From the NCBI GenBank assembly GCA_022838965.1, contig JALHDK010000016.1, positions 1-16,376 of the forward strand: a DNA stretch of 16,376 nt. Reading direction: 5' to 3'. Shown here one piece after another: positions 1 through 9,972 of this stretch; the stretch's first letter is position 1; each line of letters starts with the position of its first letter. Origin of the DNA: Actinomycetales bacterium. GTDB lineage: Bacteria > Actinomycetota > Actinomycetes > Actinomycetales > Actinomycetaceae. Position numbers and translations under genes: made by a program. The notes beneath the pieces were generated by a model. The model was not told the origin of the DNA, searched no databases, and worked only from the letters and a program-made list of their open reading frames with translations.

Positions 1-1105
1 ACGACCTCGTCGAGCAGGGGCTCCAGCTCCCCGAGCATCGCCTCGGCCTCCTTGTCCGCCATGCACGACACCACCCCCACGAGCCGGCGGAACGCGAAGG
101 ACTCCGCCACCGCATCCCGCAGCGCCCCGATGCCGTGCGGATTGTGCGCGGCGTCCACCAGCACCGTCGGCGAGCTTCGCACGAGCTCGAGGCGTCCGGG
201 GGACGTGACGGAGGCGAACCCCTCCTCCACGGCCTCGGCGGGGAGGGCGGCGCCCCCGAAGAACGCCTCCACCGCGGCAAGCGCGAGCATCGCGTTCACC
301 GCCTGGTGCTCGCCGAGCAGGGGAAGGAAGATGTCCTCGTAGATGGCCGCCGGTGTGCGGAGCGTGAGTACCTGGCCGCCCACGGCCACCTGCCGGCGCG
401 TCACCGCGAGATCCCGCCCGACCTCCAGCAGGCGGGAGCCGTGCTGCGCCGCGGCCACCGCGATGATCCCGGCGACCTCCTCCCGCTGGTCGGCACTGAC
501 GACGACGGACCCGTCCTTGATGATGCCGACCTTCTCGCCGGCGATCTCGCGCAGCGTCGGGCCCAGCCACTGCATGTGGTCGAGTGCGACGGGGGTGATG
601 ACGGCGACGTCCGCGGTGACGACGTTCGTGGCGTCCCAGCGGCCGCCCATCCCCACCTCGATGACCGCGACGTCCACGGGAGCATCGGCGAAGGCGTCGA
701 ACGCCATGAGCGTGAACACCTCGAAGAAGCTGAGGCGCGGCCCCCCGGCGGCCCCGGACCGGGCGTCCACCATCTCCACGAACGGAGCGATGTCCTCCCA
801 GGCGGCGACGAACGCCTCCGGGCTGATCGGTGCGCCGTCGATGGCGATGCGCTCCCGCACGGTGTGGAGGTGGGGGGAGGTGAACCGGCCCGTGCGCAGT
901 CCCATCGCGGCCACCAGCCGCTCCACCATCCGCGCGGTGGAGGTCTTGCCGTTGGTTCCGGTCAGGTGGATGGTGCGGAACGCGTGCTGGGGATCGCCGA
1001 GCAGGTGACACACCGCGGCCACGCGGTCGAGGGAGGGCTGGACACGGTGCTCGGGCGCGCGCGTCAGGATGTCGCGGTAGATCTCCGCGACACGCTCGTC
1101 AACGC

Positions 1106-1109
<4 letters not shown>
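1..1109 (-). CDS. folC: Bifunctional folylpolyglutamate synthase / dihydrofolate synthase, 3' end cut by window edge
   Basis: A cytoplasmic Mur-ligase-type enzyme that adds glutamate to dihydropteroate and to folates using ATP. About 369 codons are visible and the C-terminus lies beyond position 1. The N-terminal part has the P-loop GTNGKTS at residues 51-57, and the C-terminal part has DAAHNPHG at 319-326; both are typical of FolC. The start is GTG, because the ileS stop TGA (1106-1108) overlaps it in a GTGA junction and no ATG lies upstream in frame within reach. GGAGAAGG just upstream, inside the ileS end, can serve as ribosome binding site. It is co-transcribed with ileS and probably translationally coupled to it. 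Known of the family: FolC has about 430-500 residues, so roughly the last 60-130 are missing here. Identification is firm; whether both activities are present is inferred from family habit. Confidence 0.93.
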
Positions 1110-4333
<3,224 letters not shown>

Positions 4334-4521
4334 GAGGGCTCCTGTCTGGGCGGTCAGGGGGTGTGAGGGCGACATTCCGCCGCGGTACCACCTCACTTGC
4401 CCCCGGGCGGGCCGGGGACCACTCGTTGACGCGCGCTGACGGGCGCACCCGTCCGGTTCTACTGGGCGCTGGCGCCGTTCTTCCGGAGGCTCACCGGTGA
4501 TGGCCGGGTCACTGCCTGTGG
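4334..4521 (-). promoter_or_regulatory. T-box riboswitch leader of ileS, translational type, AUC (Ile) specifier
   Basis: Read on the minus strand, the leader contains the T-box core UGGUACCGCG (4390 to 4381). Around it an antisequestrator can form: GUGAGG (4396-4391) pairs with CCUCAC (4368-4363), the seven-base bulge UGGUACC (4390-4384) holds the tRNA 3' end, and GCG (4383-4381) pairs with CGC (4371-4369). Upstream, a short hairpin CCGG/CCGG (4507-4504 with 4497-4494) presents the loop CCAUCA, whose AUC (4501-4499) is an isoleucine codon. AGUAGA (4463-4458) matches the Stem II S-turn element, and CCCCGG/CCGGGG (4417-4412 with 4406-4401) forms Stem III. No terminator or U-run follows; instead the AGGAG of ileS lies downstream. 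This fits the actinobacterial ileS T-boxes with ultrashort Stem I, which control translation. Uncharged tRNA-Ile would expose the ribosome binding site. Confidence 0.92.
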
Positions 4522-4526
4522 TGGCG

Positions 4527-4532
4527 ATTGTA
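4527..4532 (-). promoter_or_regulatory. -10 box of the ileS leader promoter
   Basis: The hexamer TACAAT on the minus strand is a near-consensus sigma-70 -10 box. It lies just after the SDR stop codon and would place the transcript start near 4519-4521, immediately before the T-box Stem I. No good -35 hexamer is visible at 16-19 bases; that stretch is inside the 3' end of the SDR gene. Confidence 0.6.
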
Positions 4533-4542
4533 GCGGGGCCGG

Positions 4543-5301
4543 TCAGCGCCGGGCCACCAGCGTGTTCGTGGCCTGTGCCACGGGGCGCAGGATGAGGGTG
4601 TCCACGTTCACGTGCCGGGGGAGTTCGAGGGCCCACACGATCGCCGCGGCGACGTCGACTCCCAGCAGCGGCTCCGCCACGCCCTCGTACACCCTCGCCG
4701 CCGCCTCCGGAGATCCCAGGCGGTTCAGGGAGAACTCCGGCGTCCGCACCATCCCCGGCGCGATCTCGATGACGCGGATCGGCTCCCCCACGAGCTCCTG
4801 GCGGAGGGTGAGCGGGATCATGCGTTCCGCGTGTTTCGCGGCGACATAGCCGCCACCGCCCGGGTAGGTGTCGTGCGCCGCCGTCGAGGTGATGAACACC
4901 AGGTCCCCGCCACCCACAGCACGCAGGTGCGGCAGCATCGCCCGGGTGAGCCGCAGGGCGGTCAGGACGTTGCGGTCGTACATGGCCTGCCAGCGCTCGA
5001 TGACGGCGTCCGCGATCGTGTCCAGTCCCAGCGCACCCCCGGCGACGTTCACGACGGCGGTGACCGGCTCGCGGGTCGCGCACGCCACGAGGGCGGCGAC
5101 GTCGTCGTCCACGGTGAGGTCGGCGACGACGGGATGGCAGCCGGTCTCCGCGGCCAGCCGCTCGAGCCGGTCGCGCCGCCGGGCGGTGGCGACGACGTCC
5201 CAGCCGTGGGTCCGAAGGAGCCTGACGGTGTCGGCGCCGATACCGGTGGAGGCACCGGTGACGAGCGCGCGACGGGGCAGAGGATACGGAACGGAGCTCA
5301 T
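4543..5301 (-). CDS. SDR family NAD(P)-dependent oxidoreductase
   Basis: A classical short-chain dehydrogenase of 252 residues, cytoplasmic, with a Rossmann fold. The cofactor motif TGASTGIG lies at residues 15-22, followed by a positively charged ATARRR stretch at 39-43, which often favours NADPH. NVAGG is at 85-89, in the place of the usual NNAG. The catalytic set is N111, S139, Y152 and K156 in YVAAK. The end of the protein, with [10 protein letters not shown], resembles YdfG-type serine or 3-hydroxy acid dehydrogenases, but the substrate cannot be told from sequence. The start is the ATG at 5301, directly before the Rossmann strand. A -10-like CATGAT lies six bases upstream, so a leaderless mRNA is possible. 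It is divergent from proC, with 46 bases between the start codons, and is followed by the ileS promoter. Confidence 0.9.
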   Translation of the reverse strand: MSSVPYPLPRRALVTGASTGIGADTVRLLRTHGWDVVATARRRDRLERLAAETGCHPVVADLTVDDDVAALVACATREPVTAVVNVAGGALGLDTIADAVIERWQAMYDRNVLTALRLTRAMLPHLRAVGGGDLVFITSTAAHDTYPGGGGYVAAKHAERMIPLTLRQELVGEPIRVIEIAPGMVRTPEFSLNRLGSPEAAARVYEGVAEPLLGVDVAAAIVWALELPRHVNVDTLILRPVAQATNTLVARR

Positions 5302-5307
5302 GGCCCC

Positions 5308-5313
5308 ATCATG
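5308..5313 (-). promoter_or_regulatory. Possible -10 box of the SDR gene (leaderless type)
   Basis: CATGAT on the minus strand ends six bases before the ATG at 5301. It keeps the A at position 2 and the T at position 6 of a -10 box. There is only a weak GGGG before the start. The placement repeats that seen before proC, the LLM gene and valS. This is the weakest of the four. Confidence 0.35.
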
Positions 5314-5333
5314 CCCCTGCCGGCGGACCGGAC

Positions 5334-5339
5334 CTACGA
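5334..5339 (+). promoter_or_regulatory. -10 box of proC, leaderless placement
   Basis: TACGAT is followed by seven bases and then the proC ATG at 5348, so transcription would start at or next to the A of the start codon. The -35 region is not recognisable. The box shares the short divergent gap with the SDR promoter. Confidence 0.5.
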
Positions 5340-5347
5340 TGGGGCGC

Positions 5348-6166
5348 ATGACGACCTTCGGCTTCATCGGTGCGGGCAACATGGCCAGCGCCATCGTGCG
5401 GGGTGCGGTCGGCGCCGGCACGGACCCCGCGGATCTCGTGGTCACGGACGCACACCCGGAGGCCGCCGCACGGCTGGCGGCGGACCTGGGGGTGGGGACG
5501 GCGGCCTCGAATGTCGAGCTCGTGGAGCGGTGCGACCACGTGGTGCTGGCGGTGAAACCGCAGGTACTGGGGGCCGTCCTGGCGGAGGTGCGGGAGGCCC
5601 TGGCCAGGTGGAGGCCGGTGGTGGTCTCCATCGCGGCGGGGCAGACCCTGGAAAGACTGGAGCGCGGGCTGCCGCCCGGTCTCAGCGTCATCCGGGTCAT
5701 GCCCAATGTGAACGCGATGATCTCCGCGGGCATGGCCGCGGTGTGCGGGAACGATCGGGCGACCCCCGGGCAGCTCGCCACGGTGGTCAGCCTCTTCTCC
5801 GCCGTCGGGCAGGCCATCGAGCTCCCCGAGAAGGACTTCCCGGTCTTCACGGCCCTCGCCGCGTCCGGACCGGCCTTCGTGTTCACGTTCATCGACGCCC
5901 TCGCCCGTGGGGGCGTGCAGGGTGGCCTGCCCAAGCCGCTCGCGGTCCGCATCGCGGCGCAGACGGTGCTGGGCTCGGCGCAGCTGGTCCTCGCCCGGGC
6001 CGGCGAGGGCGTCACGCCCGCCGACCTGACGGACATGGTGGCCTCGCCGGCGGGCACCACGATCGCCGGACTCGTCGCCGGGGAGGAGGCGGGCTTCTCC
6101 CCTGCCGTCGTGCGGGCGGTCGCCGCCACCGTGGCACGGGACCGCGAACTGGGGACGCTGGCGTAG
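5348..6166 (+). CDS. proC: Pyrroline-5-carboxylate reductase
   Basis: Catalyses the last step of proline synthesis: reduction of 1-pyrroline-5-carboxylate to proline with NAD(P)H, in the cytoplasm. The protein has 272 residues, normal for ProC. The N-terminal dinucleotide-binding motif GFIGAGNMA is at residues 5-13. The middle has VMPNVNAMISAGM in place of the usual MPNTPA-type loop. The C-terminal dimerisation half shows ASGPAFVF and DMVASPAGTT, both family signatures. The ATG at 5348 is chosen over an in-frame ATG nine bases upstream, because the latter overlaps the likely -10 box and would add only Met-Gly-Arg. It is divergent from the SDR gene. The next gene begins 91 bases downstream behind its own possible promoter, so proC is probably a single transcription unit. 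Confidence 0.95.
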   Translation: MTTFGFIGAGNMASAIVRGAVGAGTDPADLVVTDAHPEAAARLAADLGVGTAASNVELVERCDHVVLAVKPQVLGAVLAEVREALARWRPVVVSIAAGQTLERLERGLPPGLSVIRVMPNVNAMISAGMAAVCGNDRATPGQLATVVSLFSAVGQAIELPEKDFPVFTALAASGPAFVFTFIDALARGGVQGGLPKPLAVRIAAQTVLGSAQLVLARAGEGVTPADLTDMVASPAGTTIAGLVAGEEAGFSPAVVRAVAATVARDRELGTLA

Positions 6167-6169
6167 AAT
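6164..6169 (+). promoter_or_regulatory. Possible -10 box for the ABC transporter operon
   Basis: TAGAAT overlaps the proC stop codon. It is a fair -10 match and would give a 5' leader of about 80 bases before the solute-binding protein gene. No clear -35 hexamer is seen, and read-through from proC is also possible. Confidence 0.35.
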
Positions 6170-6179
6170 CGGGGCGATC

Positions 6180-6200
6180 CCCCGCGCTGACCTTGCGGGG
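6180..6200 (+). other. GC-rich hairpin in the leader between proC and the ABC operon
   Basis: CCCCGC (6180-6185) and GCGGGG (6195-6200) can form a six-base-pair stem with a nine-base loop. No U-run follows, so it is not a standard intrinsic terminator. A GGGG at 6171-6174 could pair with the same C-run, giving an alternative fold. It could end proC transcription, protect the mRNA or regulate the transporter; the sequence alone does not decide. No known riboswitch consensus was recognised in 6170-6257. Confidence 0.35.
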
Positions 6201-6257
6201 AGCCCGGCCGGCGCATCGGTCCTGATCACCTCCCCCGCGTCCCCGTCCGGAGATCCC

Positions 6258-7265
6258 ATGCGCCGCACCGCCCTCGCCGCCCTCGCCGCCCTTGCGCTCG
6301 CACTCGCCGCGTGTCAGTCCTCGACGTCGTCGCCGGGCCCCGCGCCGTCGGCGTCCCCGTCGGCGTCCTCGTCAGCCTCCCCCGCGCTGCTCCCGGTGAC
6401 CACCTGCGGCGTCACCTCCGCGTTCCCGACGCCGCCGCGCGCGATCGTCACCATCAAGTCCTCCGTGACCGAGGCGGTCATCGCCCTGGGCGCCGCGGAT
6501 CGGCTCGTCGGGGTGGCCGCGCTGGACGGACCCCTGCCGGAGCACGTCACCGGCGTGGACGACGCCCGGTGGGAGGTCGAGCTGCCCGTGATCGCCGAGC
6601 GGGTGCCCTCGTTCGAGGCGGTGGCGGCCCTGCAGCCCGACGCCATCCTCGCCGGCTGGGAGTCGAACCTGTCGGACAGCGGTGCGGGCGACCGCAGCGC
6701 CTGGGCGGATCTCGGGGTGGCCACATGGGTCTCCCCCTCCGCGTGCCGTGACCCGCACCTGCAACCCGAGAAGCTCACCTTCGAGGACGTGTTCGCCGAG
6801 ATCACCCTGCTCGGCCAGGTGCTCGGCGAGAGCGAGGCGGCCAGCCGCCTGGTGGCCGCCCAGCAGGCGGCCCTCCCCGCAGTGGACGACCGGGGGGTGC
6901 GGGCCCTGTGGTGGTCCTCCGGCACCGACATTCCCTTCGTGGGCGCGGGCATCGGCGCCCCGCAACTGATCATGGAGTCCGCCGGGCTGACGAACATCGC
7001 CGCCGACGTGCGCGACACCTGGACCTCGCTGTCGTGGGAGGAGGTGGCGGCCCGTGACCCGGAGGTGATCGTCCTGGTGGACTCGACGTGGAACACGGCC
7101 GAGTACAAGCGCGCCGCACTCGCCGCGAATCCCGTGACCGCCGCCCTCGACGCCGTCGAGGGCGAGCGCTACCTCGTGGTGCCGTTCCCTGCGACAGAGT
7201 CGGGGGTCCGCACCGCGGAGGCCGTCCTGTCCCTGCGGGCGCAGCTCGAGGAGGTCGCACCCTGA
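6258..7265 (+). CDS. ABC transporter solute-binding lipoprotein, putative F420-0 uptake
   Basis: A cluster-A (FecB/BtuF-like) periplasmic-binding-type protein of 335 residues, anchored outside the membrane. A lipoprotein signal ends in LAAC with Cys19, followed by a Ser/Pro/Ala-rich linker to about residue 43. The mature domain has the start typical of this family, RAIVTIKSSVTEAVIALGAADRLVGV, seen around residues 62-87. GGAG lies five bases before the ATG at 6258. It is the first gene of the uptake cassette; the permease start overlaps its stop. Known of the family: an actinobacterial three-gene cassette of this kind, found near cofE and F420-dependent enzymes, has been proposed to import F420-0. 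The assignment here rests on that context plus general fold; iron-siderophore or cobalamin uptake is the main alternative by fold alone. Confidence 0.8.
   Translation: MRRTALAALAALALALAACQSSTSSPGPAPSASPSASSSASPALLPVTTCGVTSAFPTPPRAIVTIKSSVTEAVIALGAADRLVGVAALDGPLPEHVTGVDDARWEVELPVIAERVPSFEAVAALQPDAILAGWESNLSDSGAGDRSAWADLGVATWVSPSACRDPHLQPEKLTFEDVFAEITLLGQVLGESEAASRLVAAQQAALPAVDDRGVRALWWSSGTDIPFVGAGIGAPQLIMESAGLTNIAADVRDTWTSLSWEEVAARDPEVIVLVDSTWNTAEYKRAALAANPVTAALDAVEGERYLVVPFPATESGVRTAEAVLSLRAQLEEVAP
7248..7254 (+). promoter_or_regulatory. Strong ribosome binding site that fixes the permease start at CTG
   Basis: GAGGAGG inside the 3' end of the solute-binding gene is a near-perfect Shine-Dalgarno. 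Seven bases separate it from the CTG at 7262, and that CTG overlaps the upstream stop TGA as CTGA. No ATG, GTG or TTG stands at a workable distance in this frame. Confidence 0.7.
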
Positions 7266-8257
7266 CGCGGGCCCGCCTGCCCCTCGCGCTCCTGCTCGGC
7301 GCGGTCCTGCTCGCCGGGCTCTGGGCCGTCACGGTGGGGCACGCCGCGGTGGGCCTTGCCGACGTGGTCGCCTCCGGGATCTCGCACCTCACCGGGCGGG
7401 GAGCCGCCCTCTCGCCGGTGGAGGAGGCGATCGTCTGGCAGTCCCGCGCACCGCGCGTCGTGACGGCCGTCGCCGTCGGGGCGGGTCTCGCGATCGCGGG
7501 TGTGGTGATGCAGGCGGTCACCCACAACCCGCTCGCGGACCCGTATCTGCTGGGCATCTCCTCGGGGGCCTCGGTCGGCGCCGTCGCAGCGCTCACGCTC
7601 GGCATCGCCGCCCTCTGGGCGCTTCCGGTGGCGGCGTTCGGGGGCGCGCTCGCGGCGCTCGCCACCACCCTCGCCATCGCGGGACGCGCCGCCTCCCCCG
7701 TGCGGATCATCCTCGCCGGGGTCGCGGTGGGGCACCTCGGGTCCGCGCTCGTCTCGCTCCTGGTCTTCTCCTCCGCCCGCGGCGACGCCTTCCGCGAGAT
7801 CCTCTCCTGGCTGCTCGGATCCCTCGCCTCCTCCCGGTGGTGGGAGGCGGCCGTGGCGAGCGTCGCCACGGCCGTGGGCGCCGTGGTGGTCCTGTGGCGG
7901 GCCCGCGCCCTCGACGCCCTGCTGCTCGGCGACGACGCCGCGGTCGCCCTGGGGGTCGATGTGCGGCGGGAACGGCCGTGGCTCATGGCGGCGGTGGCCG
8001 TCCTGACCGGCGCGCTGGTGGCGGTGTCCGGCGCGATCGGGTTCGTCGGCCTCGTCATCCCGCATGTGGCCCGCCTGCTCGCGGGACCCCGGCACCTCCT
8101 GCTCCTGCCGGCCGCCGCCCTCGGAGGCGGCCTCTTTCTCCTGCTCGCGGACACGGCGGCCCGGACGGCCTTCCACCCCGTGGAGGTTCCCGTGGGGATC
8201 GTGACGGCGCTGGCGGGCGGGCCGGCCTTCGCGCTCCTCCTGCGGCGGGCCCGATGA
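7262..8257 (+). CDS. ABC transporter permease, BtuC/FecCD family, putative F420-0 uptake
   Basis: The membrane channel of the importer, 331 residues, with many hydrophobic segments as expected for the roughly ten-helix FecCD family. Family motifs seen are NPLADPYLLGISSGAS (about 89-104) and GFVGLVIPHVAR (about 258-269). The start is unusual. Reading the frame back from the first membrane helix, the only start fitting a ribosome binding site is CTG at 7262, just after GAGGAGG and overlapping the upstream stop as CTGA. An ATG at 7088 would give 58 extra Arg-rich residues read antiparallel to sense in another frame of the lipoprotein gene, and the GTG at 7334 would delete the first helix. The ATGA overlap at its end couples it to the ATPase gene. 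Substrate is inferred from cassette context. Confidence 0.85.
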   Translation: MTRARLPLALLLGAVLLAGLWAVTVGHAAVGLADVVASGISHLTGRGAALSPVEEAIVWQSRAPRVVTAVAVGAGLAIAGVVMQAVTHNPLADPYLLGISSGASVGAVAALTLGIAALWALPVAAFGGALAALATTLAIAGRAASPVRIILAGVAVGHLGSALVSLLVFSSARGDAFREILSWLLGSLASSRWWEAAVASVATAVGAVVVLWRARALDALLLGDDAAVALGVDVRRERPWLMAAVAVLTGALVAVSGAIGFVGLVIPHVARLLAGPRHLLLLPAAALGGGLFLLLADTAARTAFHPVEVPVGIVTALAGGPAFALLLRRAR

Positions 8258-9024
8258 CGCGCGGCGGGCGGGTGACCGGCGACAGGCTCGCCGCCCGCGA
8301 CCTCGACGTGGTCCTCGGAGGCTGCCCCGTCCTCCGTTCGGTGACGGCGGACTTTCCCGCCGGCGCACTGGTCGCGGTGGTGGGGCCGAACGGCTCCGGG
8401 AAGTCCACGCTACTGCGCACCCTCGTCGGGATCCACCGGCCCGCCGGCGGTACCGTCCGGCTGGAACCATCCGGCGCGTCGCTGCCCGACCTGCCCCCTC
8501 GCCAGCGTGCCCTGCTGCTCGCCCTCGTCGAGCAGGACGGCTCCGTCGCGGCGGGGATGACGGTCCGGGACGTCGTCGCCCTGGGCCGCCTGCCGCACCG
8601 TCGCTGGTTCGACGACGTCGACCTCGAGCCGTTCCTCACCCGGGCCGGGGTGGCTGGTCTCGCGGACCGCCGCGTCGAGACCCTGTCGGGTGGGGAGCGG
8701 CAGCGCGTGCAGTTCGCGCGGGCGCTCGCGCAGGAGCCACGGTGGCTGATCCTCGATGAACCCACGAACCACCTGGACCTCGCCGCACAGCGGGAACTCC
8801 TCCGGCTCGCCCGCGACCTCGTCGCGGACGGGCTGGGGGTCGTGGCCGCGCTGCACGACCTGAACCACGCCCTCGCCCACGCGGACGACGTCGTGGTGCT
8901 GCGCCGCGGGAGGGTGCATGAGCGCGGCCGGCCGGGAGCCGTGCTGCAGCCGGACCTCGTGCGCGCGGTGTGGGGCGCCGAGGTCGAGCAGGTTCAGACG
9001 CGGGGCGGCCCCCGGCTCGTCTGA
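8254..9024 (+). CDS. ABC transporter ATP-binding protein, putative F420-0 uptake
   Basis: The cytoplasmic ATPase of the importer, 256 residues, FecE/BtuD type. Walker A GPNGSGKST is at 44-52, the Q-loop glutamine at 94, the signature LSGGE at 144-148, Walker B WLILDE ending at D168-E169, the D-loop NHLD just after, and the switch histidine H201. All catalytic residues are present. The start is the ATG of an ATGA overlap with the permease stop; a GTG at 8272 is a possible but less likely internal start. The ATPase completes a three-gene cassette with the two genes before it. The Gfo/Idh-like gene follows after 33 bases and is probably on the same mRNA. Confidence 0.92.
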   Translation: MTRGGRVTGDRLAARDLDVVLGGCPVLRSVTADFPAGALVAVVGPNGSGKSTLLRTLVGIHRPAGGTVRLEPSGASLPDLPPRQRALLLALVEQDGSVAAGMTVRDVVALGRLPHRRWFDDVDLEPFLTRAGVAGLADRRVETLSGGERQRVQFARALAQEPRWLILDEPTNHLDLAAQRELLRLARDLVADGLGVVAALHDLNHALAHADDVVVLRRGRVHERGRPGAVLQPDLVRAVWGAEVEQVQTRGGPRLV

Positions 9025-9057
9025 GGCGCGGCACACTGTGAGCAGGGAAGGGACGAC

Positions 9058-9972
9058 ATGACGATCGGGTACGGTGTGGCCGCGACGGGTTCGCTGGGCG
9101 CGGAACTGGCGGGTGTGCTGGCCGCCATCCCGGGCGCCCGGGTGTCCGCGACCTGCTCCCCCGGGGGTGCGGACCTGCTGGCCTGGCGGACGGGCGCGGC
9201 GGTGTGCGGGTCCGTCGACGAGCTGGCGGGACGGGCGGACGTCGACGTCGTCGTCGCCTCCGCCGCCGGCGGCGTGATCGCGGGGGCGCGCGCCGGAAAG
9301 CACGTGTTCTGCGAGATGCCGATCGCGCTGTCGGAGGCCGAGGCCGGCGCCGTCCTCGCCGCCGTCCACGCCGCCGGTGTGCTGTTTCTGGCCGGCAACG
9401 TCCTGCACTTCGCGGACGGCATCGAGGGCGCCAGGGCGGCCGTGCACGGCGGGGCTGTCGGCGACCTGGTCTACGCCCGGGCGGTGCGCACGGGGCCGGG
9501 AAGCTCTCGCCCCGGGTGGGAGCGGGCGGGGCCCGCCGTCCACCGGCACATCCACGAGCTCGACCTCGTCCTGTCCCTCATGGGCGCCCCCGACCGGGTG
9601 ACCCTCGCGGGCTCGCCCGAGGACGATCTGCTCCTCGCCCTCCTGGAGTTCGGCGGCGGGCGGTGCGCGACGCTCGAACTGGGGGCCACCCTGCGCTGGC
9701 CCCAGCACCACCTGCTCCTGCACGGCACCGAGGGCGCGGTTCGGGTGGACCTGCAGCACGCCGCCGTCGAGGACGAGGTCGGGGCGCTGTGGCTGCGCGC
9801 ACTGCTGGCGGAGGAGATGGCCTACCTCCACGCCCTGGTGGGCGGCGCGCCACCCACCCCCGACCTGGCCCATCTCACCGACGGTGACGCGACCCTGCGG
9901 ACGATCCGCACCGCCGACGCCCTCACCCGGTCGTTCGCCGAGGACCGGAAGGTCACCCTCGGGGAGGCCTGA
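9058..9972 (+). CDS. Gfo/Idh/MocA-like oxidoreductase with altered EKP motif
   Basis: A 304-residue protein with the two-domain layout of the Gfo/Idh/MocA family. The N-terminal nucleotide-binding loop reads AATGSLG (8-14), where the first glycine of the usual GxGxxG is Ala. The hallmark GKHVFCEKP appears as GKHVFCEMP (80-88), so the conserved lysine is Met87. A later HIHELD (164-169) sits where family members carry substrate-site His and Asp. AAGGGA lies shortly before the ATG. It follows the ABC ATPase by 33 bases and its stop abuts the cofE stop of the opposite strand with no spacer. Function is unknown. The loss of the lysine suggests either a changed reaction or a non-catalytic binding role. 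A link to F420 use is inferred only from position. Confidence 0.82.
   Translation: MTIGYGVAATGSLGAELAGVLAAIPGARVSATCSPGGADLLAWRTGAAVCGSVDELAGRADVDVVVASAAGGVIAGARAGKHVFCEMPIALSEAEAGAVLAAVHAAGVLFLAGNVLHFADGIEGARAAVHGGAVGDLVYARAVRTGPGSSRPGWERAGPAVHRHIHELDLVLSLMGAPDRVTLAGSPEDDLLLALLEFGGGRCATLELGATLRWPQHHLLLHGTEGAVRVDLQHAAVEDEVGALWLRALLAEEMAYLHALVGGAPPTPDLAHLTDGDATLRTIRTADALTRSFAEDRKVTLGEA

Noticed and set aside
6180..6200. Intrinsic terminator after proC
   Set aside because: The hairpin is only six base pairs and is followed by AGCCC rather than a T-run, so I list it as a hairpin only.
5302..6268. Long minus-strand open frames opposite proC, including an upstream extension of the SDR frame
   Set aside because: The proC product is clearly real on the plus strand. 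The SDR domain begins directly at the ATG at 5301 and the extension has low-complexity composition.
7088..7261. ATG at 7088 as start of the permease
   Set aside because: It would overlap the lipoprotein gene by 178 bases and add 58 Arg-rich residues unlike any permease N-terminus; the Shine-Dalgarno at 7248-7254 points to 7262.
6314..8470. Large minus-strand open frames opposite the lipoprotein and permease genes
   Set aside because: Their composition is Arg, Pro, Ser and Gly rich, with no motif, as expected for antisense frames of GC-rich genes.
9204..9887. A 227-codon plus-strand frame within the Gfo/Idh-like gene
   Set aside because: Very high Arg content and no motif; the overlapping frame encodes a recognisable family member with a good ribosome binding site.
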